A DNA stretch of 64,000 nucleotides from JAHEJJ01 sp965212205 (GTDB lineage Bacteria; Bacteroidota; Bacteroidia; Flavobacteriales; Flavobacteriaceae), in contig CBDBUX010000018.1 of the NCBI GenBank assembly GCA_965212205.1, positions 94,657 to 158,656 on the forward strand. Reading direction: 5' to 3'. How positions within the stretch are numbered: the first letter of the stretch is position 1; each line of letters starts with the position of its first letter. The notes beneath the pieces were generated by a model. It made no database searches and was not told the DNA's origin. It saw nothing but the letters and a program-made list of their open reading frames with translations. The translations under genes were made by a program, and so were the position numbers. Positions 8,643 through 16,493 of the stretch are shown here, piece by piece.

Positions 8643-10175
8643 TTAATGCTTAAAATGACGAGTACCTGTCATGACCATCGCCATGTCGTTTTGGTCGCAA
8701 TAATCTATACTCAACTGATCTTTTATCGATCCCCCGGGCTGTATAACACTTCTTATCCCGGCCGAAAAAGCGATCTCCACACAATCGGGAAATGGAAAGA
8801 AAGCGTCGCTGGCCATCACGGCGCCATCGAGGTCGAAATCGAACGACCGTGCTTTGTGAATGGCCTGATTCAAAGCATCGACCCTGGATGTCTGCCCTGT
8901 ACCACTGGCGCATAGCTGACCATTCTTTGCCAGGACAATGGTATTGGACTTGGTGTGTTTGCAGATCTTAGAGGCGAAGATCAAATCGTCTAATTCGCGC
9001 TCAGATGGTTTGTTTTGAGTCACATAATCGAGTTGCTCTTTACTATCGGTTCTATTGTCTTTATCCTGAACAAGGAAACCATTCAAACAGGTTCGTACCA
9101 GTTGATCAGACAATACAACCTTTTTCTGTACAAGTAAGATCCTGTTCTTCTTTCCCTTGAGTATTTCAATAGCGGTTTCCTCGAAAGCCGGTGCGATGAC
9201 CACTTCACAGAATAGTTTATGGATTTCTTCAGCTGTAGACCCATCTATAGGTGAATTGCTTATGAGGATCCCACCGAATGCAGAAACGGGATCTCCAGCC
9301 AAAGCATCGAGATATGCTTCTTTAACCGTACTCCGTCGGGCAAAGCCACAAGCATTATTGTGCTTCAAGATGGCAAACGTTGGTTGTTCGTCTCGAAACT
9401 CTTCCATCAGATTTACGGCGGCATCTACATCCAGCAAGTTATTGTAGGAGAGCTCCTTCCCATGAAGCTTATCGAAAACAGCATCGAAATCACCGAAATA
9501 ATACCCACGCTGATGTGGATTTTCTCCATATCGTAAAATCTTGCCCTGCTGTTCACTTATTTTAAAGGATCCCAATTCGTCCGAATCGTCGAAATAGTTA
9601 AAAATGGCGGAGTCGTAATGGGAAGAAATATCGAAAGCTTTTCTGGCAAAGCCTTTGCGTTGTTCTAGGCTAGTGCTACCCTGGCCCTCAGAAAGGATAT
9701 TCAAAAATGACCCATAGTCTTCCATGGAAGAAACACATAGTACATCTTTGTAGTTTTTGGCCGCTGCTCTGATTAATGAAATCCCACCTATATCGATCTT
9801 TTCGATGATCTGTTGTTCGCTTGCCCCTTCGGCAACTGTTTTTTCGAAAGGATAAAGGTCTACAATTACAATGTCGAGCTGCGGAATATCATACTCTTCG
9901 AGCTGGGCTACATCGCTTTCCTGGTCTTGCCGATTAAGGATGCCGCCAAAGACCTTGGGGTGTAATGTCTTTACTCTTCCTCCAAGGATGGACGGGTAGC
10001 TGGTGACTTCTTCAACAGGGATGACTTCGACACCTAGTTCTTTGATGTATTTTTCGGTGCCACCTGTAGAGTATATGGTAACGCCGAGATCGTCTAGCTT
10101 TCTCACAATGGGCTCAAGGCCATCTTTATGGAAAACAGATATCAGTGCGGTAGAGGCCTTTTTTATTGTGCTCAT
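8643..10175 (-). CDS. purH: Bifunctional AICAR formyltransferase / IMP cyclohydrolase PurH
   Basis: PurH catalyses the last two steps of de novo purine synthesis: formylation of AICAR with 10-formyl-THF, then ring closure to IMP. The N-terminal MGS-like cyclohydrolase domain (about residues 1-190; TGGTEKYIKELG, GGRVKTLHPKVFGGI) is followed by the transformylase domain with the KHNNACGFA motif near residue 268. The 510-residue length is standard for this phylum. The start ATG 10175 has a TACATTTG -7 box 20 bp upstream. Placement next to mreB is common in flavobacteria; no functional link is implied. Confidence 0.98.
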   Translation of the reverse strand: MSTIKKASTALISVFHKDGLEPIVRKLDDLGVTIYSTGGTEKYIKELGVEVIPVEEVTSYPSILGGRVKTLHPKVFGGILNRQDQESDVAQLEEYDIPQLDIVIVDLYPFEKTVAEGASEQQIIEKIDIGGISLIRAAAKNYKDVLCVSSMEDYGSFLNILSEGQGSTSLEQRKGFARKAFDISSHYDSAIFNYFDDSDELGSFKISEQQGKILRYGENPHQRGYYFGDFDAVFDKLHGKELSYNNLLDVDAAVNLMEEFRDEQPTFAILKHNNACGFARRSTVKEAYLDALAGDPVSAFGGILISNSPIDGSTAEEIHKLFCEVVIAPAFEETAIEILKGKKNRILLVQKKVVLSDQLVRTCLNGFLVQDKDNRTDSKEQLDYVTQNKPSERELDDLIFASKICKHTKSNTIVLAKNGQLCASGTGQTSRVDALNQAIHKARSFDFDLDGAVMASDAFFPFPDCVEIAFSAGIRSVIQPGGSIKDQLSIDYCDQNDMAMVMTGTRHFKH

Positions 10176-10194
10176 TTTAGTGGGATTAAGGAAA

Positions 10195-10202
10195 CAAATG
10201 TA
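10195..10202 (-). promoter_or_regulatory. -7 box (TACATTTG) before purH
   Basis: TACATTTG on the minus strand matches TAnnTTTG exactly and lies 20 bp before the purH ATG, which predicts a leader of roughly 10-15 nt. A convincing -33 box is not seen. No purine riboswitch-like structure fits in this short leader. Confidence 0.5.
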
Positions 10203-10254
10203 AACTTTTGGCTGCTAAATGGGTAGTTGTGTTATTAACAAAATCCGGAAAGTT

Positions 10255-10707
10255 TTAAAGAATTTTGGCTACCTCCCGGTTGATGAATTCAAGAAAACGC
10301 TCATCCTCTTCTGTAAAGGGATCGAGCGATTCTGAATCTATATCGATCTGGCCAATATTTTCCCCATCTTTAAAAAGAGGAACGACGATCTCAGATTTTA
10401 CATCAAGACCACAAGCGATATAGTTTTCCTGGGCTGACACATCGGGTACTACAAAATTCTCATTGCTTTCGGCCACCTGTCCGCAAATCCCTTTCCCAAA
10501 GGGAATGATGGTATGATCGGTCGGAGCTCCGGCAAAAGGACCCAGCTTGAGTTCTTGCTTATCACCATTTTTAAAATAGAAACCCACCCAGTTGTAGTAA
10601 GGGATATTTGATCGAAGAAGGACACAAATCTTTTCCAGCCGGGAATTGGTGTCCAGTCTGGAATGATGTAATATTGAGGTTACCTGAGGCCTAAGTTTCT
10701 GATGCAT
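10255..10707 (-). CDS. GAF-domain protein, probable free methionine-(R)-sulfoxide reductase
   Basis: The whole 150-residue protein is one GAF domain with the fRMsr-type blocks NWVGFYF, GPFAG, IPFGKGICGQ, VVPDVS and SEIVVPLF. In characterised fRMsr enzymes three cysteines act in catalysis and recycling. Here the two later ones are kept (Cys75 in GKGICG and Cys99 in YIACG), but the first, expected just before IPFG, is replaced (PTDHTIIPFG). The retained pair may be enough for a disulfide relay, but activity is inferred. The start is ATG 10707; a TTG five codons upstream overlaps a TAATTTTG -7 box, which argues against it. Confidence 0.8.
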   Translation of the reverse strand: MHQKLRPQVTSILHHSRLDTNSRLEKICVLLRSNIPYYNWVGFYFKNGDKQELKLGPFAGAPTDHTIIPFGKGICGQVAESNENFVVPDVSAQENYIACGLDVKSEIVVPLFKDGENIGQIDIDSESLDPFTEEDERFLEFINREVAKIL

Positions 10708-10719
10708 TTCGACTTTTTC

Positions 10720-10727
10720 CAAAATTA
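10720..10727 (-). promoter_or_regulatory. -7 box (TAATTTTG) before the GAF protein
   Basis: TAATTTTG on the minus strand fits TAnnTTTG and ends 13 bp before ATG 10707, predicting a very short 5' leader. The divergent HYC_CC_PP gene has a similar near-match (TAATTTTA, 10813-10820) on the plus strand about 90 bp away. Confidence 0.4.
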
Positions 10728-10828
10728 AAAAATCAGCTGTTTCGATTAGGAATAATTACGCTAAAATTGCGTTAATACAATGCGTCTCAACAACTTTGGG
10801 CAGTTTTTTTTGTAATTTTACACCCGTT

Positions 10829-11239
10829 ATGAAATTCCTTCGGAATCTTGGCATTAAGTTACTCGCTACCCTGGTAGTTCTTTCGAGTCTTTCCTGGACT
10901 ATGGAGGAACATTATTGTATGGGTCGCCTGGTAGATGTAGCCATCTTTGGGGAATCGCATGGTTGTGGTATGGAAATGGAGAATTCCCTGCCCGGGCAGG
11001 ATCAGGAGAAAAACACTTCCTGTTGCGATGAACAAATTGTTGTTTTCGATGGCCAGGATCAGCTTAAACTGAATAAAGATCATATAGAATTTTCGCAGCC
11101 CATTCTCAGTGTCTGCTGGTACTATGTTTATAGCACTTTCCTGCAAACTTCACCTGATCTGATTCCACCCGCTGAATATCCACCACCTCCGGTGTATGTG
11201 AGGGATATACAACTCCTCGATGAGATATTCTTAATTTGA
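10829..11239 (+). CDS. HYC_CC_PP family protein, small exported protein of a metal-linked locus
   Basis: This 136-residue protein carries the three marks that name the HYC_CC_PP family: HYC at residues 28-30 (EEHYCMG), a cysteine pair at 65-66 (SCCDE), and a proline run at 118-121 (YPPPP). An N-terminal hydrophobic segment (about 8-22) suggests export. The family's function is not known to me; the Cys and His residues and the neighbours (TonB-dependent receptor, HMA protein) suggest handling of a thiophilic metal, which is inference. I chose ATG 10829, since it starts at a basic signal-like N-terminus; upstream in-frame codons begin in low-complexity T-rich DNA. A TAATTTTA element at 10813-10820 would make the message almost leaderless. 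Confidence 0.85.
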   Translation: MKFLRNLGIKLLATLVVLSSLSWTMEEHYCMGRLVDVAIFGESHGCGMEMENSLPGQDQEKNTSCCDEQIVVFDGQDQLKLNKDHIEFSQPILSVCWYYVYSTFLQTSPDLIPPAEYPPPPVYVRDIQLLDEIFLI

Positions 11240-11315
11240 TTTTTGACTTCAGATCTTGAGTAGGATTCCCGCAATGGTGTAATTCGAAACTCAGATCTGA
11301 TTACTACTCCATTTT

Positions 11316-11331
11316 CACTCCGCTAGGAGTG
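11316..11331 (+). other. Small hairpin between the HYC_CC_PP gene and the TonB receptor
   Basis: CACTCC and GGAGTG (11316-11321 and 11326-11331) form a 6-bp stem with a GCTA tetraloop. The following bases are T-rich but not a clean U-tract. It could be a weak terminator, a processing site or a leader element in the 138-bp gap. Confidence 0.3.
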
Positions 11332-11377
11332 TATTCCATTTTATTCTAAGAAAAATCAAATTTGTATATCACAATCA

Positions 11378-13618
11378 ATGAAACAACTTTTATTAACCAT
11401 AGTATGCTTTCAGCTAGGCGTTTTGAGTTATGCCCAGGAAGCAATTAGCGGCACGGTAAGAGAATCCGATGGTACAGCAGCTCAACCAGGATTGGCAGGG
11501 GTAAACGTGTATTGGCAGGATTCGCAAATCGGGACGGTTACGGACCAGGATGGACATTTTAGCATCCCGTATTCAGCCGAGTACAACAGGCTTATAATAA
11601 GTCATGTTGGGTATCGCACCGACACCTTAATCATAGATGGCCCACAATTAATCCAACATTTTCTGCGATCCGAAAATCAATTAGATGAGGTAGTGCTGGA
11701 ACAGGAAAAAGAAGCCGTACAAAAGGCTTTTTATACCACACAGAATGTGGTAACGGTAAATAGTGCTGAATTGCTCAAGGCAGCCTGCTGTAATCTTTCA
11801 GAAAGCTTTGAAACCAATCCGGCCATCGATGTGAATTTCAATGACGCGCTTACAGGAACCAAACAGATCCAGATGCTCGGACTTACCAGCCCATACCTTC
11901 TGATCACCCAGGAAAATATTCCGATGGTCAGAGGTGCCTCCCAGACCTACGGGCTTACCTTTACGCCCGGTACATGGATAGAGAGTATACAGATCACCAA
12001 AGGTGCCGGTAGTGTGATGAATGGATATGAATCCATATCCGGGCAGATCAATACGGAGTTGCTAAAACCCTCCGATGAGGAATTGCTTTTTATCAATGGA
12101 TACGCCAATAGGAACGGGCGCCTCGAACTCAATACCCATCTTAATGGCAAATTGAACGAAAAGTGGAGTACGGGCCTATTCATTCATGGGAATCGAAGGG
12201 ATACAAAAGTAGACAACAACGGGGATGGATTTTTAGACGCACCACTGGCCAACCAGATCAATCTGATGAATCGTTGGCAGTTTCAGGATGCTGACAGGGG
12301 TTGGATAAGCTTTTTTAACCTTCGCTATCTGAGAGATCAGAAGCAGATTGGGGAATCGGTTTTTAATCCGGAAAGCGATCGCTTAACAACAAATGCCTGG
12401 GGTGGTGAGATCGAAACCAACAGGTGGGATGCCTCCCTTAAATTAGGTTATGTCTTTCCCGACATGCCCTATCAAAGTATTGGATTTCAGGTCGCTTACA
12501 GTGGTCATGTTCAGGAATCCTATTTTGGGTTCAACCGCTATGATATCGATCATAATTCGGCCTATTCCAATCTGTTGTTCAATTCTATTATCGGAGATAC
12601 AAGGAATACCTTTAAAACAGGAATTACGCTGGCTTATGATAGTTATGAAGAAGGAGTAAACACCCAGGAATTCAGTCGGGTAGACCGGTCGGCGGGGGCC
12701 TTTTTCGAATACAGCTATACCAATCTCGAAAAAATTAGTCTTACGGCGGGAATCCGGATGGATTTCCATAACCGGCTTGGGAATTTTATCACTCCACGCC
12801 TACACCTCCGATATACCCCATGGGAGAGAGGAAGCCTAAGAGGGTCTGTGGGCAGAGGCAGGCGTGCTGCCAATATTTTTGCTGAAAACCAGCAATTGTT
12901 CGCTTCCTCCCGTCAAATTCAATTACTGGATTCCGGTGGAAGTATATATGGATTGGATCCGGAGGATGCCTGGAATTTTGGTTTGAGTTTCCTGCAGGGA
13001 TTTAATTTGTTCGGGCGTAGCGGGGATATCAGTCTTGATTATTACCGCACAGACTTCCGGAACCAAATCGTTGTTGATTGGGAGATTCCTACGGAGATCT
13101 CCTTTTATAACCTGGATGGTAAAAGCATCGCCAACAGTTTTCAATTTGAGATCAATTACGAGGTATTACCCCGCCTGGAGTTGCGAACGGCTTATAAATA
13201 TTACGACGTACGAATAGATTATAACAGTGGGAATTTGCAGAAACCCCTGCAAGCGCGTAATCGATTCTTTGCCAACCTGGGTTATAATACTGCAGTCACT
13301 GAAAAAGACAGACAGTGGCGCTTGGACTATACATTGCATAGCCTTGGCAAACAAAGGCTGCCAAACACTTCGACCAATCCCGAACCGTTTAGGCTACCGG
13401 CATTTTCGGATCCCTATAGCCTGATGAATGCTCAGGTTACAAGAGTATTTTCAAAGAAGTTTGAGGCATATGTGGGAGCGGAAAACATTACAGATGTAAA
13501 ACAACCGAATCCGGTGCTGGCAGCGAATGATCCTTTTGGCCCGTATTTTGATACCAGTATCGTATATGCTCCGGTTTTAGGAAGTATGTATTATGTTGGC
13601 TTCAGGTTTAATTTATGA
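11378..13618 (+). CDS. TonB-dependent receptor with carboxypeptidase-like N-terminal domain, probably metal-related
   Basis: This 746-residue outer-membrane receptor has a signal peptide (residues 1-19, cut near SYAQ), a carboxypeptidase-D-regulatory-like beta-sandwich (about 22-90), a plug (about 120-240) and a 22-strand-type barrel ending in phenylalanine-rich YYVGFRFNL. The plug start contains an unusual cysteine pair, KAACCNLSESFETNP (137-138). TonB receptors pull bound cargo through the outer membrane with energy from TonB/ExbBD. Cargo is not stated by the sequence; the cysteine pair and the HMA-domain gene 28 bp downstream suggest a thiophilic metal such as copper. It lacks the SusC-type extended length, so a carbohydrate role is unlikely. 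Confidence 0.9.
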   Translation: MKQLLLTIVCFQLGVLSYAQEAISGTVRESDGTAAQPGLAGVNVYWQDSQIGTVTDQDGHFSIPYSAEYNRLIISHVGYRTDTLIIDGPQLIQHFLRSENQLDEVVLEQEKEAVQKAFYTTQNVVTVNSAELLKAACCNLSESFETNPAIDVNFNDALTGTKQIQMLGLTSPYLLITQENIPMVRGASQTYGLTFTPGTWIESIQITKGAGSVMNGYESISGQINTELLKPSDEELLFINGYANRNGRLELNTHLNGKLNEKWSTGLFIHGNRRDTKVDNNGDGFLDAPLANQINLMNRWQFQDADRGWISFFNLRYLRDQKQIGESVFNPESDRLTTNAWGGEIETNRWDASLKLGYVFPDMPYQSIGFQVAYSGHVQESYFGFNRYDIDHNSAYSNLLFNSIIGDTRNTFKTGITLAYDSYEEGVNTQEFSRVDRSAGAFFEYSYTNLEKISLTAGIRMDFHNRLGNFITPRLHLRYTPWERGSLRGSVGRGRRAANIFAENQQLFASSRQIQLLDSGGSIYGLDPEDAWNFGLSFLQGFNLFGRSGDISLDYYRTDFRNQIVVDWEIPTEISFYNLDGKSIANSFQFEINYEVLPRLELRTAYKYYDVRIDYNSGNLQKPLQARNRFFANLGYNTAVTEKDRQWRLDYTLHSLGKQRLPNTSTNPEPFRLPAFSDPYSLMNAQVTRVFSKKFEAYVGAENITDVKQPNPVLAANDPFGPYFDTSIVYAPVLGSMYYVGFRFNL

Positions 13619-13646
13619 ATTTGACTAACTTTAAAATAAAAACAAG

Positions 13647-14021
13647 ATGAAAATGCGAATATTGATCACATTCCTGTTTACCCTAATTATCGGATCGGCG
13701 ATGGCACAGGAGAAAAATAAAAAAATATCCTTTGTGGTCGACGGCAAATGTGAAATGTGCAAGATGCGGATAGAGAAAGCCGCCTTACAGGTACAGGGGG
13801 TAAAATATGCATCGTGGGATATTCCATCTCATGAGCTATCCTTGATTATCGACGAGCGCAAAACCAATTCGATGAAGATTAAGACCGCTTTGGTGAATGT
13901 GGGGCACGATACACAAGAACTCAAGGCTTCTGAAGAAGCCTATGACAAAATCCATCCTTGCTGTAAATACAGGGAAGACAATACTGACGATAGTAAGGAG
14001 CATAAAAAAAACCGTCCATAA
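13647..14021 (+). CDS. Exported heavy-metal-associated (HMA) domain protein
   Basis: This 124-residue protein has a signal peptide (about 1-20, cut near AMAQ), then one HMA ferredoxin-like fold with the metal pair CEMC at residues 35-38, and a C-terminal HPCCKYRE with a second pair at 105-106. HMA domains bind Cu(I) or other soft metals and pass them to partners. Because it appears to be exported, it may act as a periplasmic metal carrier or sensor for the preceding receptor. It is 28 bp after the receptor and should share its transcript. The last codons form part of a terminator stem. Confidence 0.88.
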   Translation: MKMRILITFLFTLIIGSAMAQEKNKKISFVVDGKCEMCKMRIEKAALQVQGVKYASWDIPSHELSLIIDERKTNSMKIKTALVNVGHDTQELKASEEAYDKIHPCCKYREDNTDDSKEHKKNRP

Positions 14022-14035
14022 CAGGACGGTTTTTT
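14004..14035. terminator. Bidirectional intrinsic terminator between the metal locus and groEL
   Basis: ACCGTCC (14011-14017) and GGACGGT (14024-14030) form a perfect 7-bp stem with loop ATAACA. It is flanked by an A-run on the left and a T-run on the right, so it can stop transcripts from both directions. The stop codon of the HMA gene (14019-14021) lies in the loop. Confidence 0.85.
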
Positions 14036-14058
14036 GTGTGATTTCAAGGAACAATGAT

Positions 14059-15693
14059 TTACATCATTCCGGGCATTCCGCCTCCACCTCCCATTGGAGG
14101 AGCGGCCGGAGCGTCTTCTTTAATATCGGTTAGGGCGCATTCGGTGGTCAGGATCATTCCGGCAACCGAAGCAGCATTCTCTAAAGCGATACGCGTCACT
14201 TTTGCAGGGTCAATGATTCCTGCCTTAAGCATTTCTACGAATTTCTCCGACTTGGCATCATATCCGAAGTCGCCTTTTCCTTCATAGACTTTAGCGACAA
14301 CAACAGATCCTTCTCCACCAGCGTTTTCCACAATGGTTCGCATTGGAGATTCGATTGCCCTTGCAACGATCTGCATACCTGTCTCTTCATCGGCATTTTC
14401 GGTAGCTACTTTTGCCAAATCAGCTTTGGCGCGGATAAATGCCACACCTCCACCGGCTACAATACCTTCCTCAACTGCGGCACGAGTTGCATGAAGAGCA
14501 TCGTCTACCCGGTCTTTCTTCTCTTTCATCTCTACTTCCGAAGCGGCACCTACATAGAGGACGGCCACGCCACCAGATAGTTTGGCAAGTCGTTCCTGAA
14601 GTTTTTCACGATCATAATCAGAAGTCGTTGTCTCGATTTGAGATTTTATCTGGTTAACTCGTGTTTTGATGTTCTTCGCTGCGCCAGACCCGTTAACGAT
14701 GGTTGTGTTGTCCTTGTCGATGGTAATTTTTTCACAATTACCTAACATGTCAATAGTCGCATTCTCAAGCGAGAATCCTCTTTCCTCTGAAATAACGGTT
14801 CCGTTGGTAAGAATGGCAATATCTTCGAGCATTGCTTTTCTGCGGTCTCCGAATCCAGGAGCTTTTACCGCCGCGATTTTCAATGACCCTCTCAGTTTGT
14901 TCACCACAAGAGTGGCCAGTGCTTCACCATCTACATCTTCTGCGATGATCAATAGCGGCTTTCCTGATTGTGCCACCGGCTCAAGAACTGGAAGGAGGTC
15001 CTTCATGGTCGAGATCTTCTTGTCGAACAATAGAATATATGGACTGTCGAGGTCGGCGATCATTTTTTCCGAATCGGTAACAAAATAAGGCGAGAGATAC
15101 CCTCTGTCGAATTGCATTCCTTCCACCACGTCTACGTAGGTGTCGGTTCCCTTGGCTTCTTCTACTGTGATAACCCCTTCTTTTCCTACTTTTTCAAAGG
15201 CCTCGGCTATGAGTTCTCCGATCGTTTCATCGTTGTTCGAAGAGATTGAAGCAACTTGCTTGATCTTTTCAGAGCTGTCACCCACTTTTTTTGATTGCTT
15301 TGCAAGGTGCGCAACTATGGCGGCAACCGCTTTGTCGATTCCTCTTTTAAGATCCATCGGATTAGCTCCCGCAGCAACATTTTTCAATCCTTCTTTTACG
15401 ATTGCCTGTGCCAGAACGGTAGCAGTTGTAGTACCATCACCGGCAAGGTCGTTGGTTTTAGAAGCGACTTCCTTAACCATTTGGGCGCCCATGTCTTCGA
15501 GGGCATCGGTAAGCTCGATCTCCTTGGCTACGGTTACACCGTCTTTGGTGACCACAGGCGAACCGAATGACTTACTTATGATTACGTTTCTACCCTTGGG
15601 TCCCAAGGTTACTTTGACGGCATTGGCAAGGGCATCGACCCCTTTTCTCAAACCATCTCTTGCTTCAATATCAAATGTTATATCTTTTGCCAT
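14059..15693 (-). CDS. groEL: 60-kDa chaperonin GroEL
   Basis: GroEL is the ATP-driven folding chamber. The 544-residue protein shows all the expected blocks, such as GPKGRNVIISKSFG, GDGTTTATVLAQAI and VEEGIVAGGGVA, and ends in the Gly/Met-rich tail GGGGGMPGMM. The start is ATG 15693 (MAKDITF); a TTG two codons upstream is not needed. It follows groES by 17 bp in the usual order. No CIRCE element (HrcA operator) is seen upstream of the operon. Confidence 0.99.
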   Translation of the reverse strand: MAKDITFDIEARDGLRKGVDALANAVKVTLGPKGRNVIISKSFGSPVVTKDGVTVAKEIELTDALEDMGAQMVKEVASKTNDLAGDGTTTATVLAQAIVKEGLKNVAAGANPMDLKRGIDKAVAAIVAHLAKQSKKVGDSSEKIKQVASISSNNDETIGELIAEAFEKVGKEGVITVEEAKGTDTYVDVVEGMQFDRGYLSPYFVTDSEKMIADLDSPYILLFDKKISTMKDLLPVLEPVAQSGKPLLIIAEDVDGEALATLVVNKLRGSLKIAAVKAPGFGDRRKAMLEDIAILTNGTVISEERGFSLENATIDMLGNCEKITIDKDNTTIVNGSGAAKNIKTRVNQIKSQIETTTSDYDREKLQERLAKLSGGVAVLYVGAASEVEMKEKKDRVDDALHATRAAVEEGIVAGGGVAFIRAKADLAKVATENADEETGMQIVARAIESPMRTIVENAGGEGSVVVAKVYEGKGDFGYDAKSEKFVEMLKAGIIDPAKVTRIALENAASVAGMILTTECALTDIKEDAPAAPPMGGGGGMPGMM

Positions 15694-15710
15694 TTTCAAA
15701 AATTTAGTGT

Positions 15711-15989
15711 TTAAATAATCGCTAAAATGTCGCTTTCACGCATCATCAAATAATCGTTGCCTTCCAGTTTTAGTTCGGTACCAGAATATTTTCCGTAGAG
15801 AACTGTATCACCAACTTTTACGGTAATTTTTTCGTCTTTCGTTCCGGGTCCTACGGCGACTACTTTTCCTTTTTGAGGTTTTTCTTTGGCAGTGTCGGGG
15901 ATGTATATACCCGAGGCGGTTTTGGTTTCCGCTTCCATAGGTTCAATTAAAACCCTGTCTGCTAAAGGTTTGATATTAATTTTAGCCAT
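15711..15989 (-). CDS. groES: 10-kDa co-chaperonin GroES
   Basis: GroES caps the GroEL ring. The 92-residue protein has the normal start (MAKINIKPLADRVLIEP) and the mobile-loop region ETKTASGIYIPDTA. It is the first gene of the groES-groEL operon. The upstream 80 bp hold no TTAGCACTC-N9-GAGTGCTAA, so control by HrcA is not supported. A repeated TGACATTTTGTTA element (16056-16068) lies about 67 bp upstream of the start. Confidence 0.98.
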   Translation of the reverse strand: MAKINIKPLADRVLIEPMEAETKTASGIYIPDTAKEKPQKGKVVAVGPGTKDEKITVKVGDTVLYGKYSGTELKLEGNDYLMMRESDILAII

Positions 15990-16070
15990 ATTTATAGTTT
16001 TTAGATTATCGATTATCGCTTTCTGTTAGTCAGAAATTATGCCATAGTGCAAAACTGACATTTTGTTAAA

Positions 16071-16102
16071 TAAAAATGCCAGCTTGTCATTTGAGCTGGC
16101 AT
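16071..16102 (-). terminator. Intrinsic terminator after secG
   Basis: ATGCCAGCT (16076-16084) and AGCTGGCAT (16094-16102) form a perfect 9-bp stem with a 9-nt loop. In the minus-strand direction the stem is followed by TTTTTATTT. It closes the miaB-to-secG group 23 bp after the secG stop and separates it from groES. Confidence 0.9.
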
Positions 16103-16124
16103 ATTCGATTGATATTTTCAAAAT

Positions 16125-16493
16125 TTACTGAATCGTGTCAATCGGATTTACCCCATCCTGTGCGGGCATTTCCTCAGGAACTTCTTCAGGAACGGTTTCA
16201 GGAACCGAATTTTCAATATCATCTCCCTGCAGCAACTTGGATTCTGCATCCGCGAAATTTCCTTTGATCGCCACATTGGAGAGCAAGATCAGAACTACCA
16301 ACAAAGTGGCAAGAGTCCAGGTACTTTTATCAAGAAAATCCCCTGTTTTCTTTACTCCTCCAACAATCTGGTTACCACCTCCACCAAAGGAAGAAGAAAG
16401 GCCTCCACCTTTTGGGTTCTGTACCATGACCACCAATACCAGCAGGAAACATACGGCGATAATCAGGATTAGGAATATGGTGAATGTACTCAT
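16125..16493 (-). CDS. secG: Preprotein translocase subunit SecG
   Basis: SecG is the small subunit of the SecYEG channel. The 122-residue protein has two membrane segments (about 3-24 and 57-76) with the family linker VMVQNPKGGGLSSSFGGGG between them. The Pro/Glu-rich C-terminal tail (from about 88) is longer than the E. coli form but is common in this phylum. Its ATG follows the stop of the upstream TPR gene without a gap, so the two are translationally coupled. Confidence 0.95.
   Translation of the reverse strand: MSTFTIFLILIIAVCFLLVLVVMVQNPKGGGLSSSFGGGGNQIVGGVKKTGDFLDKSTWTLATLLVVLILLSNVAIKGNFADAESKLLQGDDIENSVPETVPEEVPEEMPAQDGVNPIDTIQ

Noticed and set aside
10176..10254. Possible purine riboswitch before purH
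   Set aside because: The -7 box lies 20 bp before the start, leaving no room for an aptamer in the leader.
14666..15718. Long plus-strand open frames over groEL
   Set aside because: They are antisense shadows of the highly conserved groEL reading frame, with Ser/Ile-rich composition and no family match.
15990..16070. Possible CIRCE/HrcA operator before groES
   Set aside because: The TTAGCACTC-N9-GAGTGCTAA pattern is not present on either strand; only a weak GTCAG/CTGAC pair (16029-16033 and 16055-16059) and a TGACA-type repeat are seen.
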